This document shows, piece by piece, positions 1 to 9,506 of a DNA stretch of 64,000 nt (position 1 is the first letter of the stretch; every line of letters starts with the position of its first letter). Under the pieces are notes generated by a model, which did not search any database, was not told the DNA's origin, and worked only from the letters and a program-made list of their open reading frames with translations. The translations under genes were made by a program, and so were the position numbers. The DNA comes from Bifidobacterium sp. B4142 (GTDB taxonomy: Bacteria > Actinomycetota > Actinomycetes > Actinomycetales > Bifidobacteriaceae), in assembly GCF_026537325.1 (NCBI RefSeq), contig NZ_JAFNMJ010000003.1:124001-188000 (forward strand), in the 5' to 3' direction.

Positions 1-1
1 A

Positions 2-1528
2 ATTGCCCGTCGACATTACTCGGTGGATTCCTATCATCTGATTGATGACCAGAATGCTCTTTGGTATTTGCAGAATGGCCGATACACATGGTGGCGTTTG
101 ACGCTGATGGCGGACAGCCTCGGTCTGAACCTGGTTTTGCGGCAGCGATTGTTCATGGCAATCTGCATTGTCGGATTCTCCATCTCTTTGGTTATTCTCA
201 CGGCCTCTTTTGCCAGGCTGGGCGGAATCTCATCCTTTGCTGGGCAGTGCTGTCTGTGTCTGACCTTGTCGGTGGTATGGATCAACGTATTCGTACTTGA
301 ATTCCTCTTGTTCCCCGAAAGCGCTGTGTCTGCAGCCGTCGGTTCCATATTCGTCAGCTTGGCCGTCAGCCTCATCCTTGGCAGACGGAATGCTTGGCTG
401 TCGGCTGCATCGCTGATTTGTCTTTTGATTGCCTTGGGGTGCTACCAAAGCTTGGTAGGCGTGTATTTGGCGCTCGCCTTGCTGGGAGGCTGCCTGACTT
501 CTTTGAGGGAAGGACACGAGCCATTTACACGGGTGATGCTTCGTTGGGCCAAGGTGCTGGGCATGGCTGCCTTCGGCTCTGTTTTTAATGTCATCTGCGT
601 AAGATATTTGATACATATTAAGTACATAGCCGATCCCGGCCGTGGAGCCAGGCTTTCTTTGCCGACTATCGTCTTTAACTGCAAACAGGTGTTGAGATAC
701 CAGCTGTCTCTGCTCAATAATGCCGATGGACTCATGCCCAGATTCAGCGTTACCCTGATACTGCTCTTTCTGATTGCTCTGCTGGTGCTGTCCTTCCGTA
801 CCAGGCACAATCTGCCATATGGACAATTGGCTTGCGCCGCCCTGGTCGCCTATTTGGCAGTCTTTGCTCCTCACTATATCGAGAAGAATATCCTCTTGAC
901 CCCGCGCAGCAATATGGCTTTTTGGGCTTGGATTGCGTCAATGACCACGGTTTTTGCGGTTTCCCTGCTCGTATCCCGTCATCAGCCGCTCATGGTCAGG
1001 ACCTCGACCGAGTCCATGCCGGAACCAGAGCGAAAGGCCGAAGTCACGATTGAGGGGACCGAGGCCTTCTCGGGCTCTGGCAACGGTGCTCGGCATGCTG
1101 CAAGGCTTATCGCCGTCTCTGGCGTCTTCCTGCTCTTTTCAAGCCTATGCATGGCGGATATAGCTTATGATGCCTATGTCAGTAATACCCAGGACCAGGC
1201 CTATGCCTTGAGCGTGGCGCAGAAGATCAAAGAGCATGAGGCTTCCACCGGGCAACGTGTAACAGCTATCGCCATAGTTCCTGATGCAAGGGTGCATGTC
1301 AAATACGACAGTGTGCGTTATCAGAGGTACGAACTGAACCGGCGCATCATGAATACCCCCTATTCAAATTATCAGATGATCAATTATCTGAGCCATTCGA
1401 ACCTCAGCAGAATCGAGATGCCTCGGTCGGATTATCGCCGATACTTTGCTGGTCGGGACTGGAACCAGATTGATTTGGATCAGCAGCTGGTATTCTCTGG
1501 CGACAAGGCCTATCTGGCCTTGTACTAG
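2..1528 (+). CDS. GtrII-like membrane glycosyltransferase, 5' end outside window
   Basis: The reading frame is open to the left edge; a GTG at 23 is an internal codon, because the residues before it (ARRHYS then VDSYHLI) continue the conserved luminal loop. The protein has about ten hydrophobic segments and a C-terminal extracytoplasmic tail of roughly 120 residues. The near-N-terminal acidic motif followed by QNGRY and WW resembles the GtrII family, GT-C-like enzymes that move a sugar from a polyprenyl phosphate onto a surface glycan outside the membrane. A GtrB-like GT2 gene lies convergent to it and overlaps its last 125 bases; a GtrA flippase gene is at 24 kb. The acceptor and sugar cannot be told. 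Family assignment is moderately sure; truncation is certain. Confidence 0.6.
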   Translation: MARRHYSVDSYHLIDDQNALWYLQNGRYTWWRLTLMADSLGLNLVLRQRLFMAICIVGFSISLVILTASFARLGGISSFAGQCCLCLTLSVVWINVFVLEFLLFPESAVSAAVGSIFVSLAVSLILGRRNAWLSAASLICLLIALGCYQSLVGVYLALALLGGCLTSLREGHEPFTRVMLRWAKVLGMAAFGSVFNVICVRYLIHIKYIADPGRGARLSLPTIVFNCKQVLRYQLSLLNNADGLMPRFSVTLILLFLIALLVLSFRTRHNLPYGQLACAALVAYLAVFAPHYIEKNILLTPRSNMAFWAWIASMTTVFAVSLLVSRHQPLMVRTSTESMPEPERKAEVTIEGTEAFSGSGNGARHAARLIAVSGVFLLFSSLCMADIAYDAYVSNTQDQAYALSVAQKIKEHEASTGQRVTAIAIVPDARVHVKYDSVRYQRYELNRRIMNTPYSNYQMINYLSHSNLSRIEMPRSDYRRYFAGRDWNQIDLDQQLVFSGDKAYLALY

Positions 1529-2501
1529 CGGCTTGCTGTCTGTTCAGATACGTGAACTGGTTTCGAGCCAGGATGATGCGTTTGCGCTCCTCGGCTGCCA
1601 TGATGTCCAGGATGATGCCGGCCACGATGAGCAGCAGGCCCGCAATGACGAGCATTACGGATCCGATAAGCGTGGGGAAGCGTAGAACCACGCCGGTTTT
1701 CCAATAGTCGATCATGACGCTCAGAGTCAACAGCAGCCCAACCATGGATATCAACAGTCCGGAAATGCCGAAGAATGGCAAAGGCCTGTACTCGCGTATC
1801 ATGCGAAAGATGGTTGACATGACTTTGATCCCGTCACCGAAGGTATCCAGTTTGCTCACCGATCCATTTGGGCGGTCGCGGTACTGGATGGGGATTTCGC
1901 AGATGCGCAGGTTGTTGTCCAGGCTGTGAATGGTCATTTCGGTTTCTACCTCGAAGCCCGAGGAGGTTACGGGGCAGGTTTTAGCAAAGGCAAAGGATAC
2001 GGCTCTGAAACCGGTCATGACATCCGTCAGATGGGCTCCGAAAAGCAAGTTGATTGAAGACCTGACCAGTCGATTGCCAAGGCCATGCAAGGGCCGTTTG
2101 TTCTCTTGAAAATAGGTGGAGCTGAGACGATCACCTGAGGCCATGTCATATCCTTGGAGGATTTTGGAGACAAGCTCTGGCGCCGCTTCGGCCGGGTAGG
2201 TGTCGTCCCCGTCAACCAGCACATAGACATCCGCATCAACCTCCTCGAACATGGCTTTGATGACATTGCCCTTGCCTTGCCGAGGTTCTTGGCAGACGAT
2301 GGCGTTTCGTTGCCTGGCTATGGAAACCGTTGCATCCGTGGAGTTATTGTCGAAGACATACAGGTCGGCCGTAGGTAAAGCGTTACGGAAATCGTCGATC
2401 ACCTTACCTATAGTTATCTCCTCGTTGTAACAGGGAATAAGTACGGCCACGCGTGCTTCCTTGTTCTTCCTTATTGCTTCCACATGGCACAAGTTTACCA
2501 A
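1404..2501 (-). CDS. GtrB/DPM1-like GT2 polyprenyl-phosphate glycosyltransferase
   Basis: N-terminal GT-A domain with the GT2 opening (VLIPCYNEE), the NNSTD sugar-nucleotide motif and DGDDTYP as the DXD metal site near residue 100, then MTGFR, typical of the dolichyl/polyprenyl-phosphate mannosyl- or glucosyltransferase branch. Two membrane helices follow at about residues 245-305, as in GtrB/ArnC-like enzymes. The expected reaction is transfer of a sugar from a nucleotide donor to undecaprenyl phosphate on the cytoplasmic face. The start is unsure: TTG at 2501 gives the longest form, while GTG at 2450, preceded by AAGGA, would begin right at the catalytic domain. The last ~50 residues are polar, unlike the family, and lie antisense over the GtrII-like gene's end. 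Function confident, substrate unknown. Confidence 0.85.
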   Translation of the reverse strand: MVNLCHVEAIRKNKEARVAVLIPCYNEEITIGKVIDDFRNALPTADLYVFDNNSTDATVSIARQRNAIVCQEPRQGKGNVIKAMFEEVDADVYVLVDGDDTYPAEAAPELVSKILQGYDMASGDRLSSTYFQENKRPLHGLGNRLVRSSINLLFGAHLTDVMTGFRAVSFAFAKTCPVTSSGFEVETEMTIHSLDNNLRICEIPIQYRDRPNGSVSKLDTFGDGIKVMSTIFRMIREYRPLPFFGISGLLISMVGLLLTLSVMIDYWKTGVVLRFPTLIGSVMLVIAGLLLIVAGIILDIMAAEERKRIILARNQFTYLNRQQAASTRPDRPCRQRIPAADPNQSGSSPDQQSIGDNPTEASRFC

Positions 2502-2613
2502 TCAGCGCAACAATGAATCAGGGTCATATTCGGCGGCTTCCTCGTGGTGTTGCAAGGTAGGCGGGAGGATAAGCTTGGATTATTGACGTATCCATCAAAA
2601 TGCAAAGGGAATC

Positions 2614-4515
2614 ATGGTCGGACTTCACAGTATTGATTCGAATCGAATTAGGCCGATCGCGCATGGCAAGAACCGTGACGTGTTGCTGCAAGGCAGAGCA
2701 ATGGAAGGGTGCTTCTTCCCTCTGCTACTGGGAGTGCTTTTCTCTCTGTCTTCAGATGCAGGAACCTATGGTGCCATTCAATGGGGTCAGGCGCATCTGT
2801 ATCTGAATATTGTGCTCTTTGGAATACTCTTTTGGGTCTTATTCGCTAGAATGTTCCGATTCTGCTTTCTTGATAGGATCGGTTCTTCTTCGGATGACCG
2901 AGCCAAAAAGCAAAAAAACAGTTTGATACGACGACTGTACTTCAATCATATTGAATCGCCTAGAGGCGTGCTCTGCGATGGCATACGGATTCTCATCTGC
3001 TGGCTTCCGTATCTGATTCTTCTATATCCGGGTTCGCTTTTTTGGGACACTGGTGATCAGCTGGCCCAATACTACGGGATTGCGGCTTTCAGCCAGGCCC
3101 CTGGCATTATATCTGACCGTCATCCCTTTTTTGATACTTTTCTTTACGGATGGTTCTCCGATCTTGGTCGGTTCCTGACAGGCAGTCCGAATTTCGGTTT
3201 TTCCTTGTGTGTCATAATTCAGGTCATACTTTTTGCGCTCTGTATCGCCTGGCTGCTGGCCTATATGTTCACAAGGCCGATGAGAAAAAGACTCATTGCC
3301 CTTTGCACAGCCTTCTTCTGCCTTTTTCCTCCGGTCCCCATGATGGCTATGATGATTTGCAAGGATACGACTCATGCCCTGTTTTTCCTGCCTTGGGCCA
3401 TCCTGTTTGTAAAGCTGGTTGATGGCCGACTGGAACCCTTGAAGAACCCCCGTTTTCTCAGCGCTTTCATTGTTCTGACTGTTTTAAGCTCGCTGACAAA
3501 GAAGATGGGCCTTTACATAATTGTGGTGAGTCTGCTCTTGCTGGTTCTCGGCTATTTCCGGAGGAAAATGAAGATTTTGGCCGCTTGCTTGGTAGCATCG
3601 ACTTTGCTGGTTGTCAACACGCTAATACCTGCATGTCTCTTTCCTGTGCTGCGTGTGGTACCGGGGGAGAAGGTTGCAGCGATAGTCATGCCTGTACAGG
3701 TGTTGTCCAGGACGGCTCATGATCATTCAACAGCAATCGCCGATTCCCAGAAAAAAGCAGTAGATGAGATGATGCCTTTTGGCTGGGAGGGAATGGCAGC
3801 AAAGTATGCACCTTATATATCCGATCCGGTTACCGGCTATGGGGCGAACGGTCCTAAAGGGTCTTTGCCTGGTTTTGCGCGTTTGTGGGTGAACTTAGGA
3901 CTTCATCATCCCTTGTCGTACCTAAATGGCTTCTTCTGTTTAGAGGGTGGCTGGACAAGTTTTGTCGGGCCACAATCCATCAAGGCCCCAAAACCCCCGT
4001 ATAGGCAAGATCCCATGGTGATGCACGTGTACACATGGACCATGACGAATCCCGATACATACGGGCGGTTGCAAAAGGATCCGGAGCCCAATGGGCGCCA
4101 ACGGCTGGCCGATGAAACATACCAGACTCTGACAACCATACCGGTGCTGAATGTCTGCTTCTACGTGGCTATCTGGTCATCGGTCGTACCCTTCTTCATT
4201 CTGTACGCTGTTTGGCGAAGACGCGGCAGGGAACGCTTGATGGTATTGGCTATGCGGTTGGCACCCTATTTCGTTTCAGTGCTGAGCCTGTTCGCATACC
4301 CCATATCGTTTTCCGTCCCAGGACGAATGGATCCCACGAGGTATGTGTTTCATGCAGTGCTGACGGCTCCCCTAGCCCTGGGGGCTCTGTATTCAGCCAA
4401 TAAAAAGATGTCTGAAGAAGGGGATTTTGCTGCCGACCCAGCTTATAAAGGCAGCAATCAAAACAATAGCGGTCACCAGTGCAAGATTGATGAGCATGGG
4501 CGCTTTGTAGAATAA
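2614..4515 (+). CDS. Polytopic membrane protein, DUF6020-like
   Basis: A 633-residue protein with about 11-12 hydrophobic segments. A conserved-looking loop after the third segment holds FWDTGDQ and SDRHPFFDT, resembling DUF6020 proteins that occur in actinobacterial and lactobacillar polysaccharide loci and look like GT-C glycosyltransferases or polymer-handling proteins. A long extracytoplasmic loop (about residues 355-510) precedes the last helices. ATG 2614 follows AAGGGA at close spacing. The last ~40 residues are polar and lie antisense over the 3' end of the acyltransferase gene, so the gene may have lost its original stop. The role is inferred from neighbours only. Confidence 0.6.
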   Translation: MVGLHSIDSNRIRPIAHGKNRDVLLQGRAMEGCFFPLLLGVLFSLSSDAGTYGAIQWGQAHLYLNIVLFGILFWVLFARMFRFCFLDRIGSSSDDRAKKQKNSLIRRLYFNHIESPRGVLCDGIRILICWLPYLILLYPGSLFWDTGDQLAQYYGIAAFSQAPGIISDRHPFFDTFLYGWFSDLGRFLTGSPNFGFSLCVIIQVILFALCIAWLLAYMFTRPMRKRLIALCTAFFCLFPPVPMMAMMICKDTTHALFFLPWAILFVKLVDGRLEPLKNPRFLSAFIVLTVLSSLTKKMGLYIIVVSLLLLVLGYFRRKMKILAACLVASTLLVVNTLIPACLFPVLRVVPGEKVAAIVMPVQVLSRTAHDHSTAIADSQKKAVDEMMPFGWEGMAAKYAPYISDPVTGYGANGPKGSLPGFARLWVNLGLHHPLSYLNGFFCLEGGWTSFVGPQSIKAPKPPYRQDPMVMHVYTWTMTNPDTYGRLQKDPEPNGRQRLADETYQTLTTIPVLNVCFYVAIWSSVVPFFILYAVWRRRGRERLMVLAMRLAPYFVSVLSLFAYPISFSVPGRMDPTRYVFHAVLTAPLALGALYSANKKMSEEGDFAADPAYKGSNQNNSGHQCKIDEHGRFVE

Positions 4516-5538
4516 ATGGAAGTGCAGGCCCAGATCACGAGTTACCAATATCAGCATCAGATGCAGATAATAGATGCCAAGCGTATTAGATCCAATACAG
4601 GTGACGATTGGATTTAGGCCTGACGAGACGGTTCTGACCTGTATGAATAATTGGAATAGAGTGATGGTCAGGATCAAGGTTAAAACATTCTGGTAACCAG
4701 ACTCCACATAGAAAGATATGCTCTTTGCTCGAGCCTGGAACCGTTGCAGGGCGAAAATCAAACCCCAGGCCAATAGGGCCACGAGAGAAAGGCAGATGTT
4801 TTTCGTCCTCGCACTTGAGAAGTGACGAGACAGCCAGGCTGCTATATCATGCCCGTAGCCTCCGGCAATGAAATATACCAATGCGTAACCATAGCCTCCT
4901 AGTATGTTGTATTGGCTGAGTGAGGCAAGCACTTGCGGAACCTGATGCCCGCTATAGCCTGCCAGTATGTCTTTGGCATTGTCTCCTAGCGTTACACCGA
5001 ATATCAGGGCACTAAGCACAATTGTGACGTAGCCCAGATATCGTTTCCCGTTCGGGTCATCGTAGACAGTCTTCAGTATGGGGAAAACAATATAAATGGC
5101 CAGCAGTGCATTGATGAACCAGAAGTAACCCAGAGGAACCATGTCATAAGATCCGCCCAGAAGATACTGGGGAACCGATTTCCAATCTATACTTTTGTGC
5201 ATCAGGGCACTGACTATCGGCAAGCTGATGATCTTCCATGTCAGCAGGATGAATACCATCCTAAGGATTTTATGAAGATGCTTGTCTGCCGAAAATCGCG
5301 AGTTCATCAGAAGATACCCATTGACTGCAAAGAACAAGGGCACTCCGACGACTGAGAAAGTTGAGGCAAGGTTGTTCAGTGTGGTGTCGCCGACAAAACC
5401 TGTGTAAAAAATATAATGTATAAAAATAACTAGAAATATTGCCAGCGATTTTGCCAGATCAAGGCCAGCGATCCGATTTTTAGGGATTCTTTGTCTCATT
5501 GCATGTTCAGGAGGAGCAGCTCTTTGCTGATCATTCAT
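4393..5538 (-). CDS. Acyltransferase family 3 membrane protein
   Basis: Ten predicted membrane helices over 381 residues. The first helix carries the family signature: LDLAKSLAIFLVIFIHY with the conserved His, then VPLFFAVNGYLL. Family members transfer acetyl or other acyl groups from cytoplasmic donors onto surface polysaccharides, peptidoglycan or lipids. The start at 5538 has AGAGG six bases ahead, so it is well supported. It is convergent with the DUF6020-like gene, with a 123-base overlap of the 3' ends; its own C-terminus ends in a plausible final helix, so the overlap is better explained by a run-on of the other gene. It probably decorates the polysaccharide made by this island. Confidence 0.85.
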   Translation of the reverse strand: MNDQQRAAPPEHAMRQRIPKNRIAGLDLAKSLAIFLVIFIHYIFYTGFVGDTTLNNLASTFSVVGVPLFFAVNGYLLMNSRFSADKHLHKILRMVFILLTWKIISLPIVSALMHKSIDWKSVPQYLLGGSYDMVPLGYFWFINALLAIYIVFPILKTVYDDPNGKRYLGYVTIVLSALIFGVTLGDNAKDILAGYSGHQVPQVLASLSQYNILGGYGYALVYFIAGGYGHDIAAWLSRHFSSARTKNICLSLVALLAWGLIFALQRFQARAKSISFYVESGYQNVLTLILTITLFQLFIQVRTVSSGLNPIVTCIGSNTLGIYYLHLMLILVTRDLGLHFHLFYKAPMLINLALVTAIVLIAAFISWVGSKIPFFRHLFIG

Positions 5539-5965
5539 CTGCAGCCTCTTTCGTGTGAGAATCCCTGAATTGAATCATGTGCATTCGCTTGCGCGAACCG
5601 GCTCTAACCTCTATTCCACACTCGATTCTGAAAAGTCGGCAGAAGCTATAACTAATCGTCCTAACCAGTGATACCGACTTTACTCCCCTTGGAACTGTGG
5701 CCCATATGGTCATTGGGTGATGTTTGCCTTTTCACGTCATGATCAGTCTATACATAAAAGCAATCGGGGCGATTTCCAGGGCGTTCCTCAAGGGCTCTAC
5801 TATCACGCTGTTGGAGAACTGATGAGTGTTCTTGCCTACCGGTAAGGAATACGATTCCAGCTTGGTAAAACTAGACTTTGTGGCATGATGACTGTAAGGA
5901 ATTCAAGTTCTTAGCGATCCGAAAGTGTTTATATTTATAGCGGTAGCCGAAGTGAGGTGGAATTT
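5539..5965. other. Intergenic region, divergent promoters expected
   Basis: This 427-base stretch separates the divergent acyltransferase and small glycosyltransferase genes. It holds a 27-codon ORF (5739-5822, plus strand) and a 60-codon ORF (5531-5713, minus strand), neither with a convincing ribosome site. An AT-rich segment near 5925-5940 lies just ahead of the plus-strand gene and may be its promoter. No repeat or structured RNA was found. Confidence 0.4.
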
Positions 5966-6868
5966 ATGCCTACAGGCATGTCTTTCAAGGAGAAGCGCAA
6001 CAGACTGAGGCGTCTGGGTACCCGATGCAGTCTGGCCCTGGCGCCTGGCCGTCCACGAATCATTGCCTCTATGACCTCGTACCCAGCCCGCATCGAGACT
6101 GTTCACCTGGCCATAAAATCACTGCTTGCACAAAAGACCCTGCCTGATTTGATCATTCTTTGGTTGTGCCGATCTGATTTTCCAGGTGGAGAACGTGACC
6201 TGCCTTCCAGCTTGAGAGACCTGCTCTGGATGGATGTCCAGGTGCGTTGGGTCAATGACGATTTGAAACCACACAAGAAATATTATTGGGCCCTGCGCGA
6301 ATTTCCGAACGATTTGGTTGTCACAGTTGATGATGATTTAATCTACAGAAACACCATGATTGGGGATCTTCTAGCGACCCACCGCCGCTATCCGCAAACC
6401 ATAGTGGCTTCCCGCACCCATCTCATCACTTTTAACAGCGACGGCAGTCGTAAAAAATATGAGGATTGGATTTACGAGGCGCCGCATTATCATCCCCGTC
6501 TAGTGGGTGTGCCATCCATGCGTCTTTTTGCCACTACCGGCGCCGGCACGCTTTTCCCTCCACACTTGATGCCTGACTCTACCTTCGCCAAGAACTTGAT
6601 CATGTCTCTATGCCCCACCACAGATGACGTGTGGTTGAAAATCATGCAAGTAGGAGCTCATCGGCCTATTCCGGTAGTTGCTTCCACAGATAATCAACTT
6701 CTTCAATATTTGCCCGGTACTCAAGAAGAGGCTCTCTGCCACGTCAATACTGAGAGCGGAGGCAACGATAAGGTTTTCAGTCGGATACTCGGCTATCTAA
6801 ACGCAAATGGATACCAGCTGGATTTCGACAAGGCTGTCCGAGACGATAACTTGAATAAGTTATTGTAA
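5966..6868 (+). CDS. Small GT-A fold glycosyltransferase
   Basis: About 300 residues, soluble, without membrane helices. The early motif IIASMTSYPARI and the acidic VTVDDDLIY near residue 120 (DXD-type metal site) fit bacterial glycosyltransferases often annotated as GT2-like in capsule loci. A later DDVWLK motif could be the catalytic-base region. GTG at 5957 would lie inside the ribosome site GAGGTGG, so ATG 5966 is chosen. It stands alone between two divergent spacers in the island. Donor and acceptor are unknown; a hexosyltransferase acting on the local polysaccharide is the likely role. Confidence 0.7.
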   Translation: MPTGMSFKEKRNRLRRLGTRCSLALAPGRPRIIASMTSYPARIETVHLAIKSLLAQKTLPDLIILWLCRSDFPGGERDLPSSLRDLLWMDVQVRWVNDDLKPHKKYYWALREFPNDLVVTVDDDLIYRNTMIGDLLATHRRYPQTIVASRTHLITFNSDGSRKKYEDWIYEAPHYHPRLVGVPSMRLFATTGAGTLFPPHLMPDSTFAKNLIMSLCPTTDDVWLKIMQVGAHRPIPVVASTDNQLLQYLPGTQEEALCHVNTESGGNDKVFSRILGYLNANGYQLDFDKAVRDDNLNKLL

Positions 6869-7206
6869 TTCTGTTTCGACTGGTTGATGTGTCACGTCAA
6901 TAAATACTAACTTAAATAAGGCAACGCATTTTTGAAGCAGAGGTTGAAACACGGTTCTATATGACAATGATTGGTGGTATTATGCTAGACTAGGTGTCTT
7001 AGAAAGGAGCAAGGTCGCAAAATCCAATCAGTTAATTAACAGAGTTATAGATGCTGATTAAAGCAATGATGAGTCAGATTCTATGACATTCAAGCTTGCC
7101 AACTACTCATGTAGGAGTATAGTCTTGTTGCGGAAGGGGCCGGTAGGTTCTTTCACGATAATAGAAACTGATATATGGCACAACTTATACATTGAAGGAG
7201 AGTAAG
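6869..7206. other. AT-rich intergenic region before the surface-protein gene
   Basis: A 338-base non-coding stretch, clearly richer in A+T than the genome core. ATGACA at 6961 and TAGACT at 6986 might form a weak promoter with a long 19-base spacer. An isolated AAAGGAGC near 7002 is not followed by a start codon. The ribosome site of the next gene (AAGGAG, 7195-7200) is clear. Nothing else is recognised. Confidence 0.3.
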
Positions 7207-9186
7207 TTGTCAAAAGTTAAAAAATCCCTACCGTTGAAGCTGGGAGCCGGTCTGATCTGCGGCGCAACACTGATTGCATGCGTTGGTGCTTTGACTGTGC
7301 CTGCACAGGCAGCGGAACCAAAGTGCAAAGACGACAACACACTCGAGCAGTGTGTGCCAAATAGTGATCTTCGTGAAGCTATTAAAACGGGTTTGAATAC
7401 AGTTGCAGTAGGCACTGGTGATGATAGCTCCTTAATGAAGGATATTAAGGACAAATCCATAAGTGTATCTGTTGATGGTAAGACAAATCTTGAATTAGCG
7501 GGTTTGAAAACTTTCACTAATACTAAGTCCCTCAGCTTGACAAACGATGGACTTCGCGATCTGACTGAGTTGTCAGGGCTAAATGAGTTGGAGAACTTGG
7601 ATCTATCAGGGAATCCAATCGTTTATGGCCTCTCACAGCTAGGACAGAAAAATAAATTAAAGACTCTTGCGGTCAACGGGAATGGAAGACAATTCATCGA
7701 TGGTTTGTCACCTGTAGGCTCGTTCAAGAATTTAACGTCACTGTCTCTAAAGGGTCAGAAACTCACTGATATTTCTGCTCTTAGTAGTTTGGATAAGTTG
7801 ACAACGCTTGACCTGACGAACAATAAGATTTCAGATGTCAGTCCGTTGAGTAATCTCACTGCTCTAACAGCGCTCACTCTTGACGAAAACAACATCAAAG
7901 ACATAACTCCTCTTCTTGGTATCGTGTCATTGAGTACTCACGGGTTGAGTGCTGATGATCAGAATATTACGGTGAAGCCTGATCATGAATTCGACAAAAA
8001 AGCTGATTGGGTTCTCGATGGTCTGAAGGTTGGCCCGGTCTACGCGGCTATTACGGGCACAAGTGAAAATGGTGTAGTTGGGCCAAATAGCAATAAAGTC
8101 ACATGGTCTGCGCCAGCCAAATACGATAGTGTATGGTTTAATTTCAACACAGCCGTATCAACCCAAAATAACGTGACGCTCGGTCATTATTCTGGTACAG
8201 TTAAGCAAAGTAGAAGTGTAATTCAGCGGCTGTCTGGTAATGATCGATACGACACGATGGGTGAGATTGTCGAAGAAGCTTATCCTGGCAACTCAGGTCA
8301 CGACACGGTGATCGTAGCTTCTGGAGATAATTTCCCCGATGCACTTGCATCTTCCGGTCTTTCTGGCTTAGCAGATGCTCCTGTAATTTTGACTAATTCG
8401 TACAGACTTTCTGCCCGAGCAGACGGACAGATTTCCCGCTTGAACCCTGGAAAGGTTGTGGTCATTGGAGGGAAATCAGCGGTTTCTGATGGTGTTATAA
8501 ACCAAATTGAAAAGCGGGTTGCTCCAAATGCAAAGATCGTCCGTATCTCAGGCGCTACCCGTAGGGATACAGCTAATGAGATCTTTGCTCAGGCAAAGAA
8601 GCAAGTAGTCGCCACAAATTGGACTGGTGATACTGCGATTATAGCTACTGGTGAAAATTTCGCTGATGCACTGTCAATCTCTGCTTATGCACAGAAGAAC
8701 AAATATCCTGTATTCCTGAGTGGCAACAATGGTCTCGATGCAAGCACCATTAAGGATATTAAAGGATACGGTTTCACCAATATTGTAATTGCTGGAGGAT
8801 CTGCCGCTGTGCCCAACAGCGTAATTGGTCAACTGAAGAGTGCTGGAGTCTCTGAATCTAACATTGTTCGTCTGGGTGGTGCTACGCGTTATCAGACTTC
8901 GCTTCACATTGCAAAGTATGCTGCAGCCAACGGTAACTTGCAACCAACGACTCCAGTATTTGCAACAGGTGAAAACTTCCCTGATGCACTTGCTGGCGGT
9001 GTGCTAGCTGGAGTAAAGGATGCGCCGCTTGTCTTGGTAAGCCCGGATACTTCCGTTAATCATGACGCACTCAACTGGATCAATTCCACTAGGACGTTCA
9101 ACAACACTGCTTATGTACTTGGAGGTACTGATGCAGTAAGCGCGACGGTTTCAGGTGACATTTCCTCTGTGTTGAATCAGGAGTGA
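7207..9186 (+). CDS. Secreted LRR protein with three CWB2 cell-wall-binding repeats
   Basis: TTG 7207 is preferred because AAGGAG lies six bases upstream; the TTG at 7192 would put that site inside the gene. A signal peptide with basic start, hydrophobic core and an AQA-type cleavage site is followed by about six 22-residue internalin-like leucine-rich repeats (roughly residues 95-240; LDLSGNPI, LDLTNNKISDVSPL), an Ig-like or LRR-adjacent domain, and three tandem CWB2 modules covering the C-terminal half, each with a DRYDT/TRRDT/TRYQT start and an ATGENFPDALA-type motif. CWB2 triplets bind anionic wall polymers non-covalently in clostridia. There is no LPXTG or C-terminal helix. Base composition is lower in GC than the neighbours, suggesting transfer. 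An adhesion role is inferred. Confidence 0.9.
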   Translation: MSKVKKSLPLKLGAGLICGATLIACVGALTVPAQAAEPKCKDDNTLEQCVPNSDLREAIKTGLNTVAVGTGDDSSLMKDIKDKSISVSVDGKTNLELAGLKTFTNTKSLSLTNDGLRDLTELSGLNELENLDLSGNPIVYGLSQLGQKNKLKTLAVNGNGRQFIDGLSPVGSFKNLTSLSLKGQKLTDISALSSLDKLTTLDLTNNKISDVSPLSNLTALTALTLDENNIKDITPLLGIVSLSTHGLSADDQNITVKPDHEFDKKADWVLDGLKVGPVYAAITGTSENGVVGPNSNKVTWSAPAKYDSVWFNFNTAVSTQNNVTLGHYSGTVKQSRSVIQRLSGNDRYDTMGEIVEEAYPGNSGHDTVIVASGDNFPDALASSGLSGLADAPVILTNSYRLSARADGQISRLNPGKVVVIGGKSAVSDGVINQIEKRVAPNAKIVRISGATRRDTANEIFAQAKKQVVATNWTGDTAIIATGENFADALSISAYAQKNKYPVFLSGNNGLDASTIKDIKGYGFTNIVIAGGSAAVPNSVIGQLKSAGVSESNIVRLGGATRYQTSLHIAKYAAANGNLQPTTPVFATGENFPDALAGGVLAGVKDAPLVLVSPDTSVNHDALNWINSTRTFNNTAYVLGGTDAVSATVSGDISSVLNQE

Positions 9187-9506
9187 TCGTTTAGATTATC
9201 TTAGTTTGACGCAGAAATAGTTCATATTGGTGGCTTCTGAATTGTAATGTACTCAGGAGTCACCAATACTTATTAAGACCAGTAATTCGATACGTTTTGT
9301 TCGATATGAATTCCGGCTTAGAGCCGCGAATTATGTTAGCAGACTTGTCTATGTTGATACAGTTGAATAGATAGTCGCACAGGAGTTAATGTTGTCTGTT
9401 TATCCAGTTTAGTAGATTATTTACTTCACACCAATTATGATAGAAAACAATCCCAAATTTAGCGAATCATTTCTACTTTAGAATAAGTAGTAAATAGAAT
9501 GAATTA
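9187..9506. other. AT-rich intergenic region
   Basis: A 320-base AT-rich stretch without a supported gene. No strong rho-independent terminator is seen after the surface-protein gene. No clear ribosome site precedes the next start at 9507, so expression of that gene may be weak or its start may lie elsewhere. Confidence 0.3.

Noticed and set aside
5531-5713. 60-codon minus-strand ORF overlapping the acyltransferase start
   Set aside because: No ribosome site and a composition unlike a protein domain; the acyltransferase has its own good site inside it.
5739-5822. 27-codon plus-strand ORF upstream of the small glycosyltransferase, with a membrane-protein-like sequence
   Set aside because: Too short, no clear ribosome site, and no recognisable family; could be a relic but this cannot be supported.
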